Under the pieces are notes generated by a model. That model searched no databases. It was not told the DNA's origin and saw only the letters and a list, made by a program, of their open reading frames with translations. Shown here one piece after another: positions 55,851-64,000 of a stretch of 64,000 bases of DNA. Positions within the stretch are counted from its first letter, which is position 1. Each line of letters begins with the position of its first letter. The position numbers were made by a program, and so were the translations under genes. Origin of the DNA: Aedes albopictus (lineage: Eukaryota > Arthropoda > Insecta > Diptera > Culicidae); NCBI RefSeq assembly GCF_035046485.1, contig NC_085136.1, positions 325,342,175 to 325,406,174 of the forward strand, in the 5' to 3' direction.

Positions 55851-57004
55851 TTTGTATGGGAAATTAGGATACTTTATATGAAGCGTAACACTGTTGTTGC
55901 CCCATTCCCTCCTTCAAAAGCGTTCCGTAGTTTGTGAAGAATCTCTGAGTGATTTAGACAGAGGCTTAAAGGTTATTATAACAGAGTGTGAGTTAGAGTT
56001 AATCGGACATCTTTGGTTAGAGCTAATGGGGAGCGTAAGAAAATGATAGAGAAACAGAGAGAAAGAGTCCTAAGACCTAAGAACTTTTTGATACACCTAG
56101 ATATCTCCAATAAACCATGATGTTATTTGACAGTCATTTTCTTATCATTCTTGAGTAGTTATCCTCTCTTTCACTCGTTTAGGATACATTGTACCTAAAT
56201 GTATCGGAATACAATGAGAGTATAAAAGTTGTGCTGAAATAGAGCTTTTAAAAAACAGACTTTGAAGACCCAACTTGGAAGATTTTTTTTTTAACTAGGA
56301 ACCATAGACATCCAATTTTTTGGTTATTATTATTATTATTATTTATTTTTTAACTAAAAATTTTGAAAGAGGGAAAAACCCCTTTGAGTGATTCTCCAAT
56401 TTTTTGGTGAAATCATGTTTATTTTATTAAAACTTGACTAATGACAACAAATCACATGGAGATTCAAATTGTGAGCCACCTTGCCTTGGGCAGTCGTACT
56501 CCACTCGTGTTTGAGCGTCCTTGTCATCATCAGTGCTTCCAGAGTGTGAACTGTGTAAAGTCCCAACAAACACTATTGCTGTACAACAGATGAATAACCC
56601 GCTTTTAAGCTTGAATATGAAAGTTTTGCCTGAACAAGCTCTTAATCAGCTGTGATTATTACTTGGGGTAGTAGCGTGGTTGCGAGTGGTGAAAATAGTT
56701 CTGATAGTTGGGACAATTATATTTCCAAATGGAATGGAAAAGGTTGCTGTATGACACCAACATAATCACATACATTTACATTCAAAATGGTAGCTGATAC
56801 ATAATATTAAATTTTTGAATTCAAGCGTTACTAACAAATATTATTTGCGTATAATGACGCAAAGTTTAGCGAAAATATATCAAAGGTCCTAAACCTTCCC
56901 TGCAGAATTGCTTTCAACAGCTTCAAATGAATCGCTGAATAATTACACATCATCAAAGAAATAAAAACAAGCACAAATACAAGCGGATGGCAAGCACCGG
57001 CAGC
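55851..57004. other. Intergenic sequence with minor repeats
   Basis: Holds a TTA/TAT microsatellite (56324-56350) and a 78-bp LINE endonuclease scrap on the minus strand at 56475-56552 matching 165-250. A dispersed word at 56553-56615 is inverted relative to 18632-18692. No gene seen. Confidence 0.5.
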
Positions 57005-57213
57005 TTAGGGTGAATACATAACGAAGCCACACTCCAAATTTTCAAAAGCACAAATCTGTAGAACCGAGGGTTGGTTTGCGATGAAAAGTTGATCGAATGG
57101 TCACCACCAACGGGTCACCAATCGATCATCTTTTCAGCGCAATTCGTCTTTTGGTTCCTCAGATTTGTGCTCTTACAAATTCGAGGTGTGGCTTCGTTAT
57201 ATATTCACCTTAA
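57005..57213. mobile_element. Palindromic MITE, arms about 60 bp, TTA-flanked
   Basis: The left arm is gggtgaatacataacgaagc then cacac, ending aagcacaaatctg. The right arm read inward is aggtgaatatataacgaagc then cacac, ending agagcacaaatctg. TTA at each side. Confidence 0.87.
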
Positions 57214-57497
57214 ACGGCCGGTAAAACCAGACCACTCGGCGTCCAATAATGCATTCATTATGACGTAAGAAGCACGACATAAATAAACATGTGTATAATC
57301 AGAACATCTAGACCTGTTTTCACTTGAATCGCGACTTTCTATCTCGATGTGCAAACATCTTAGAACGATTCACACATATTTACATGTCATCTCAACAAAT
57401 GATTAAGTGAAACAATCTTTAATTTAAGTGTGATATGTATTGATATTATAGTTTATAAATTATTAGTTGGTACATTTGAATAAATAATTTAAAATTG

Positions 57498-58531
57498 TCA
57501 TGTCATGAAAAGATCGTTCCGAAGATTACAGTTAATATTTTTCCATGCAAGCTGAAACAATAAAACAGAATTGTAGAACAAGTTTAATCCACAACTGACA
57601 TGAAACCTACCATCATGATTGTAGAAATCCATCCGAGCGATCGTAACAATCCACGGCAAATGACCATCCGAGCTCAACCTGGTGTAGATCCCTGGCACCT
57701 TTGTGCCACACGATCGTCCGATCGTCTTCTGCCCAACCAGGAATGGAACTCTCTTTCCGTTCTTTTCCAAGATTATCTGCATCGGAGAACCCAGCTCGGA
57801 CTAAAATATCAAATGTCACAATCAATCTGAATTCATTCCCATTCATCCCTAATTTGAATACTTACTGCGCATTTGGCGATTTCAGCATTCCGAGCACACA
57901 TGCAGCAAACCAGCAGCGCGCCATATTTCAGCTTCTTGGTTGGACTGTAGTACTCGTGACACTTGTCCGAATCGACCAAATCCAGTTCCGTCTTCAGGTA
58001 GGACCCTTCCGCATCCCTACCCATCAGGTGCACCCGTCCCTCCGGAATCGGTGGTGCGTGCGAGTAGATGCAAGCCGGTTTGAACCTACTGGACACTGCC
58101 TGGGGATCCTCCTTCAAGATGATAATTGCCATATTGTGATAGTAGTACTCCGCCTGGTACCGGTAATGGACGGTCACGTTGTGAACGTGGAAATCCATCG
58201 GCGATCCCATCGCCGTTCCCAGCCGAACGACATCAGCGAGCGCTCCGTCCCGTTCCAGGCAGCGTGCTCCGGTCAAAATGATGTTCTTCCCCAGGTACGA
58301 TCCCGCGCAATCGAACTTGATGGCGCCACTACGTTGAGTCCATCCGATCAGAGCCACGTGCGACGTCTCATACGGTTCGAAACTTTGACCTTTTCCTATT
58401 ATACAGTCAGCGGGGGTGAAACAGACACCGGTAATACAAGAAACAAACACTTTCCGAAATGGAAATGACCTACCCAACCGGATCATTAGGGAAATCCAAA
58501 CGAAAACGAAACTCCATATACAGACGGCCAT
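57498..58531 (-). CDS. Trypsin-fold serine protease homologue, catalytically dead
   Basis: Exon 1 is 58531-57866; the second exon starts at about 57801 and the frame closes at 57498. Signal sequence near the N-terminus (FVFVWISLMIRLG), a short Cys-rich stretch (SCITGVCFTPADC), then a chymotrypsin-fold domain starting HVALIGWTQRSG. All three triad positions are changed. IILTGARC replaces TAAHC (His to Arg), YHNMAIIIL replaces the NDIAL block (Asp lost), and CASELGSPMQ replaces GDSGGP (Ser to Leu). The fold-keeping Cys and the late VPGIYTRLSS block remain, so it is a serine protease homologue (SPH). Insect SPHs often act as cofactors in immune proteolytic cascades; a role here is inference. The 3' end may have a further small intron near 57605. 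Unrelated to the APN cluster. Confidence 0.88.
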
Positions 58532-58580
58532 GTTGACGGTGCGACGGCTAGCAATTGACTACAACGAGCAAACGATATTC

Positions 58581-58960
58581 AACGATCTTTAAGATCCACG
58601 CACGGCGCGACGCGTCGTCGCGCAGCTTCTCTGGCTGAATCAATAAAAACAACTACCTTGCCGAGAGTAAATCAGCGAGTATGCGTACCGTGTCTCCAAG
58701 AAGCGTGGTTCAAAGACTTGAATGCGTCTCACCGAGCAGAGACCTACCTGCCGGTGCCGGTTTTGGTCCGTCGTCGCCGTTGGGCGGTAAACAAAGCGAC
58801 TTGACTTGCCGATGCCAGAGTGACGGACGACTGGACGAAGGGCTTTTGCTTTATAGACAGAAGGGGGCTCGCACCGTCCCAGACCGCACGCGGTCTATCA
58901 AATGGGTAAGAGGCGAGATAATTGTAACTTAATTGAAGCGCCTCACGGAAATAGACGAAT
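58581..58960. other. 5' flank of the serine protease homologue
   Basis: GC-richer than its surroundings, with an imperfect palindrome (gcgcgacgcgtcgtcgcgc) near 58596-58615. No confident TATA box and no exon. Confidence 0.4.
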
Positions 58961-60900
58961 TACATCCCATCTTGGACCATAGGTGTGAGTGGGAGGGGCC
59001 TGGCCCCCTGATTCAGTTATTACGAGTTGGGCTACTCTGCCTTTTCTGTGCCACAGTAGAGTCTACATCTCGAAGCTTTAGGGAGCAAACAAATTCTTCG
59101 TCTCAATTGCCCGGTCCTGGATGGCGTCCATGAAACCATCTGTTTCCGAGATGAGGTCCCCCCATACCAGCCACGCGTTCGACGCTGCCTTATCGATGTG
59201 CTCGAGCTCCAGTTGATGGGGGTGCGTCTCATGCAATTCTTTCTGCTTCCACGTCACGACAATCTCGTCTACGGTCTTAATATCGCAATTCTTAAGGTCT
59301 TAATGTCGCAATCCTCCTGCGCCAGATGCAGGGCGCTGTAACCGTGGTCAACTTCACCTAGAGTGCGATACATTTCAAGACGGTTCTGGCTTTCTACGAA
59401 ATATGTCCGTAACTCAACCGTAATTGCTGAATCTGAGAGGCACATAGTACCTGGATATTGGAGACGCCTCTTCCTCCTACTGCGCGTGGAAGGGTGACTC
59501 TCTAGCTGGACGACTTTGGATGGCGCATGCGATGCTTGGTGAACGCCACTAGTACTACTCGTTCTAACGCCTCGAAATCAGTCTTGGTCCATTTTACCAC
59601 GCCAAAGCTGTAGCTCAACAGGGGCACAGCAAACGTGTTGATCGCCTTCACCTTGTTGCCGGCTGATAGAAAGCTTCTCAGAACGCAGTTGACACGATGC
59701 AAGAGCTTGTCCTGCAGCTCGTTCTTGATCGATGTGTGGCGAATACCTCTAAGTTGTAGGAAACCGAAGTATTTGTAAGCTTCGCTTTCAACCATATTCT
59801 GAATCTCCTCCTGTTTGTTGACTCGGAAACAGCTGGCGTCCACTAGTTGACCCCGGCGAAGATGGACTGACCGGCATTTGTCATTTCCAAACTCCATCCG
59901 GATGTCGTTGCTGAACACCATCACAAGCTGCAACAGTTGATGCAGCCTTTGTACTGATTCCGCAAACACCTTCAGGTCGTCCATAAAGAAGGTGTGGGTT
60001 GTTCTTGTACTCCTTCCCCCACTTTTCAGTTGATAGCCATAGTTGCATTGGTTGGGTGCTCTGCTGAGGGGGCCATAGCAAGGCAGAACCATAGCGGACT
60101 AAAGGTATCGCCTTGAATTATCTTCCTCCTGATGCTGAGAGTTATGGACCGCAACACAGCTGTTCCGTCGGTAATTTGTAGGGACGTGCTCCACATTTCC
60201 ATCGTGCGTTGCATCAGCCTGATGACGTTCCCGTCTACCTTGTACAACTGCAGACCCTTAAGAAGATCGAGTGTGTACACTATGTTCAGGTTCCTTTGCT
60301 TTTCGGTGGCTTGACCCACAATGACTGCATCTATGTTCTTTGAAGCCTTGCGTTTTCTTGCGACACCCTTTTTGTTCCTCGGTCATCCGTCGTTGGCATC
60401 GCAGTGGGCTAGTCCGCTATCACCGACGACAGCACTTTGTACAGACTCGAAAAGCACGTTATTGGTCTGTACTTTGCTGGGTCAGCTGTGTTTTGGTCCT
60501 TCGGCAGAAGATCATAAGTGATACCCCTGGTAATGAACTCTGGTAGCTACGTGGGGTCTTCTAGCACCTTGTTGAAGCATTCCGCCATCCGCCCGTGAAT
60601 AGTCATCAGTTTTTTATACCGAAAAATTGTGCGGGTAGCCTCGCGTATATCCTGGGCGGTAACTACGACCGCGGCCATGTCTCCATTACACTGTCGCACG
60701 TCTTCTGCCAACCACATCCCATTGTCGTCGCTGTGCTGGGCAGGGTTCTCCCATAGATTGGCCCAGAACTGTGTGACGTCGCCAATCTCCGGAAGGCCTT
60801 GCCCATAATCAGGCTTGTCGTTCGTTTCCGATGCAGTTGTAGAACTCCCTTTCGTTAACCGTTATGTGGCCGACAAACTTTTTGCTTTTTTCTACAGCGT
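58960..60900 (-). pseudogene. LINE reverse transcriptase relic (FMDD type)
   Basis: In minus-strand order: a WANLWENPAQHSDD-like linker near 60740, LYKVDGNVIRLMQRTMEMW (about 60230), IIQGDTFSPLWFCLAMAP (about 60100), and HTFFMDDLKVFAES with the catalytic DD (about 60000-59960). Next come FSNDIRMEFGNDKC and GNKVKAINTFAVPLLSYSF (about 59640), and a degenerate tail to about 58960. Several frameshifts and stops. The FMDD box and MEFG-DKC block recall R2-like RTs, but the clade is uncertain. Confidence 0.78.
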
Positions 60901-61204
60901 GCTTTTTTAATGGGCGCTGGGTACCCTGCCAGCCACATAAGGGTTAAACTTGAATATCCGGTTTTGTTCTTTCCGCTTCGAACATTCTCCATAACGCCGC
61001 AATCGTTTCGCAAGAGCATTCAACCGCTGTACATAGCTGACGATGAGCTCCGTTATGTTCCGGGGGAAGCTCAAGAGACATTATAAAATACTTACAGTAT
61101 TTCCTGCAGATATAGAAATTTTATGAAGCTGCTCTTGATTTCAAAACTCGAAGGTCGTGATACACCGCGTTGTTGCAACCAATCGCATAAAAAAAGTCAA
61201 GTTA
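60901..61204. other. Unassigned sequence
   Basis: No exon, RNA gene or repeat recognised. Probably the 5' end of the degraded LINE. Confidence 0.4.
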
Positions 61205-61815
61205 CGGTTCTAGCGAGTTCTAGGATGTTTCAGAGGGCTTTTGGGGGTGTTTCAAGCGGTTACAGATGTTGCAGGGATGTTTCAGAGCCGTTTTAGGGGG
61301 TTCCACAAGGTTTCAAGGGGCTTCAGGATGTTTTAGGGGCGTTTCAAAAGACTACATGGCGTGTCAGAGAGCGTTCAGAGGTGCTTAAGGAGGTATCAGG
61401 AGCTTCTGGAGGTTCCAGGAAGTTTCAGGAGGCTTTTAAGGCGTTTCAGGGAGTTTCAGGGGGCTTAGGGGGTTCCAGGATGTTTCATGTGGGCTTTCAG
61501 GACGGTTTAAGGAGTTATATAACGTATCGGAGAGGTTTCAGATGCGTTTCAAGGGGTTCTAGGGGGATTCAGGGGGTTTTAGGATGTTTCAGATGAGCAT
61601 TTAGTTTCAGGGTGGTTTCAGGTGGGTTTTTAGAAACATCGTGAAGCCCCTTGACACCACCTAAAATGCCTTTGAAAAATCCCTGAAGCGTTATGTTACC
61701 CATTGAAATGCCCCTAAAAGCCCTCCTGATACATCCTGGAACCCCCACAAGCCCCTGAAACCTCACTCACCTCCCAGAAACGCCCAAAAAAACTCCCTAA
61801 AACATCCCTCTGAAA
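61205..61815. repeat. Minisatellite with an internal orientation switch
   Basis: 61205-61640 consists of gtttcagggg words; from about 61640 to 61815 the same family appears as cctgaaacc words. The two halves form a loose inverted repeat. Confidence 0.8.
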
Positions 61816-62212
61816 CCTCTAGTCACATGTGTAGATCTAAAGAACTGCTCAGTTTGTAGTTTGATTGGTCTGGACAATTCCAAAAGAACTTTGGAATAGT
61901 TCATAGGACGTTACAGTTCACAGTGCAAATAACTACTGTAGCGGTGGCGAGGACTAAACTTCAGAATAGTTTGGACGATAATGGATATTACGAGTGTATA
62001 TCTGAAGTTCTGCTCTTTTGAGTAGTTTGGTTGATCTGGAATATACCGAAAGAGTGAGTGTGGGAATGGATCGTTCAATTCCAACGGGGTCATAGATTAT
62101 AGTTGGATAACAGTGTATTGCAAAAATACATACTGTACAGATGTAGATGCCAAGGGCTCATTTCCAGGGCAGCATACCCGGCGGAACTTGCAACCAAATA
62201 AATTAGGTACTG
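61816..62212. other. Intergenic sequence with weak satellite echoes
   Basis: Words such as cagaatagtttggacgataatgg and gtagtttggttgatctgg echo the ~155-bp satellite. No gene seen. Confidence 0.4.
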
Positions 62213-62790
62213 TTGGATGAACTGCGTCTCGGATGTCATTGGCATAAGCACATTCAAGCAAGGTTATCAACTGTGGTGAGCTCAAGAATTCAGCGACCGA
62301 AGTGTTTCAATATCCAGCACTTTGCAGCAGAAGGTGTGGTAGGCGACATCCTCGGCAAACTGTGGGAGTCTATCCACAGAGCAGGGCAACACGTGATAAA
62401 TACTGCTCAACCCAAGTAACATTCTGTGGATCAATTAGTCTTTAAGAGGTTTTAAGAACCGTCATAAAACCTCATACCTTTTATTTTGGTTTCATGATGG
62501 TTATAAGAACCTCTTCTAGTCTATTTGACTCGAAAATGTTACTTGGGAAATACGACCCAGAAATGGTTGGTTCGATGAGGAGTGCCAGAATGTGATAGAT
62601 TATGATAAACGTTACCAGAAGCGAGCCCAATCGAGAGAATAATTTATCGCAGAAAGCAGAAGCAGTATGAAGAGAAAGTCATTGCAGAGGCAGTATGGAA
62701 CAAAGTGATATGCGGAGATTTTACGAAAGTATGAATGGTAGGCGGAGAAAAACAGCGCAGTCAGAAAACATCATGAAGGTAAGGAGCTGA
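62213..62790 (+). pseudogene. LINE EN-RT linker relic, split by a MITE
   Basis: The + strand encodes FNIQHFAAEGVVGDILGKL before the MITE at 62411. After it comes RNGWFDEECQNVIDYDKRY, a stop, and a basic linker (YRRKQKQYEEKVIAE; MRRFYESMNG). The same LINE type as 1-1030. Stops show it is dead. Confidence 0.75.
62411..62547. mobile_element. 137-bp MITE inside the LINE relic
   Basis: The ends cccaagtaacattctg and, read inward from the right, cccaagtaacattttcg are inverted repeats. The inner parts (agaggttttaagaacc, and aggttcttataacc read inward) also pair. The cccaagtaaca end also occurs alone at 19380. Confidence 0.83.
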
Positions 62791-63339
62791 CAGATTAAAC
62801 TATGATAGCTACCAGATAGGGGAGCGCCCTTGGATGAACCAAATGTCAAAACCACTTTTTCTTTTCATAGAGCCTCTAAAATCGAAAATACTGTTCAATT
62901 TCGGATTCCACCGCGAAGTCCTCGGCCATCATAGGTCGAAATAGCAAGCTTCGTCAAGCAACTGAAAACGGATTTAACACTGAAGGAGACTATCTATAGA
63001 AACAGTGGAAAATGATAACTGCTTGCCGTGTTTCACCGGAAAAATAAAGATAGAAGACGCGAGGCGAAAATATACAAAGGAGGGAAAACAATTCGAGCCG
63101 CATTGGTTGGTGGAAGTAAGTGCTTCGATGGAAATTTTGGTGAAAGTGAAATTTATGCATAAATTTGTCTGTTGTTGGTGTTGCCAACCAGCCAGGAGGA
63201 GTTTCGTATGAAAAGTGGATTCAATTTAATGTTTGAAGAGTCGGTTTTGGTGTGCGATGGCAAAAATATTGAAATTCAGAAGCAATTCATGCAGTTGAAA
63301 AATTAAAAAAAGAATTGAAAAACTTTCAGCAACATTCTT
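62791..63339. other. Unassigned sequence
   Basis: No coding or RNA feature recognised before the 21-bp array. Confidence 0.4.
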
Positions 63340-63344
63340 GAAAA

Positions 63345-64000
63345 GCAACTCCTTCAAGTTGAAAAGCTTTTCACAGAAACTGAGAAGCTTCTAACAGAAG
63401 CTGAGAAGCTTCTCACAGAAGCTGAGAAGCTTCTTACAGAAGATGAGAAGCTTCTCACAGAAGATGAGAAGCTTCTCACAGAAACTGAGAAGATTCTCAC
63501 AGAAGCTGAGAAACTTCTCACAGAAGCTGAAAAGCTTCTCACAGAAGCTGAAATGCTTCTCACAGAACCTGAGAAGCTTCTCACAGAAGCTGAGAAGCTT
63601 CTCACAGAAGCTGAGAAGCTTCTCACAAAAACTGAGAAGATTCTCACAGAAGCTGGGAAGCTTCTCACGGAAACTGAGAAGACTCTAACAGAGACTGAGA
63701 AGCTTCTCACAGAAGCTAAGAAACTTCTCATAGAAGCTGAGAAGCTTCTCACAGAAGCTGACAAGCTTCTCACGGAAACTGAGAAGACTCTAACAGAGGC
63801 TGAGAAGCTTCTCACAGAAGCTGAGAAACTTCTCACAGAAGCTGAGAAGCTTCTCACAGAAGCTGAGAAGCTTCTCACAGAAGCTGAAGAGCTCCTCACA
63901 GAAGCTGAGATGCTTCTCACAGAAGCTGAAAAGCTTCTCACAGAAGTTGAGAAGCTTCTCACAGAAGCTGAGAAGCTTCTCACAGAAGCTGAGAAGCTTC
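63345..64000 (+). repeat. 21-bp tandem array, about 30 units, running off the window
   Basis: Unit gagaagcttctcacagaagct. The first 12 bp (gagaagcttctc) are a perfect palindrome containing the HindIII word aagctt. Because 21 is a multiple of three, open frames run through on both strands (heptads SFSASVR on the minus, KLRSFSQ on the plus). Much more regular than the other minisatellites here, so likely younger. Confidence 0.93.

Noticed and set aside
63354..63983. 209-aa minus-strand frame of SFSASVR repeats as a gene
   Set aside because: It is the automatic result of a 21-bp tandem repeat lacking stops in several frames. No start context, introns or unique domain.

Overview
The window looks like a culicine mosquito nuclear genome, most likely Aedes. 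The genes have introns with GT/AG splice sites, poly(A) signals and arthropod-type core promoters. They are embedded in dense, layered repeats: Feilai-like tRNA-derived SINEs ending in GAA triplets, non-LTR retrotransposon relics, many palindromic MITEs, and several kilobases of degenerate minisatellites. Everything was read by eye. No database search was run, so family names rest on motifs and species assignment is an inference.

The organising feature is a cluster of secreted or GPI-anchored M1 zinc aminopeptidase N (APN) paralogues. APN-A is on the + strand (8.3-11.8 kb), lacks its N-terminal exon(s), and has a 911-bp MITE inside a coding exon. The rest are on the - strand. APN-B (26.4-15.2 kb) is intact, 900 aa, with an 8.3-kb first intron full of repeats. 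APN-C1 (28.3-26.7 kb) has only its 3' part, because the 5' part would lie across an assembly gap. APN-C2 (36.9-34.2 kb) has only its 5' part, with exon 1 split by an ORF1-only LINE. APN-D (40.5-37.2 kb) is intact, 1000 aa. APN-E (53.6-50.5 kb) is intact, 954 aa. A dead partial copy of a catalytic exon lies beside APN-C2. A, D and E end in GPI-anchor-like hydrophobic tails (D also has a Thr/Pro stalk), whereas B and C1 end in hydrophilic residues, so the cluster seems to make both membrane-bound and soluble enzymes. GATA motifs upstream of B, C2, D and E fit gut expression (inference).

Layout: 0-1 kb, shuffled LINE endonuclease fragments. 1.2-1.6 kb, minisatellite. 1.6-2.5 kb, Tc1/mariner relic. 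2.6 kb, MITE. 3.1-3.6 kb, gap. 3.6-5.85 kb, LINE with RT and RNase H. 6.8-8 kb, tandem repeats. 8.3-11.8 kb, APN-A. 11.85-15.1 kb, MITEs, SINE and GAAAC minisatellite. 15.2-26.4 kb, APN-B with a large fold-back-like element in its intron. 26.7-28.3 kb, APN-C1. 28.6-29.1 kb, gap. 29.1-30.2 kb, R1-type LINE relic. 30.2-33.5 kb, minisatellite and a ~155-bp satellite. 33.9-36.9 kb, dead exon copy and APN-C2. 37.2-40.5 kb, APN-D. 40.6-50.3 kb, satellites, MITEs, SINE and minisatellites. 50.5-53.6 kb, APN-E. 54.1-54.6 kb, gap. 54.6-57.2 kb, repeats. 57.5-58.5 kb, a serine protease homologue that has lost all three catalytic residues. 58.9-60.9 kb, another LINE relic. 61.2-64 kb, minisatellites, a LINE fragment split by a MITE, and a clean 21-bp array.

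The three N gaps are each exactly 500 bp and start exactly 25,500 bp apart. This points to scaffolding from 25-kb pieces, so order and completeness across the gaps, including the missing halves of C1 and C2, must be treated with caution.
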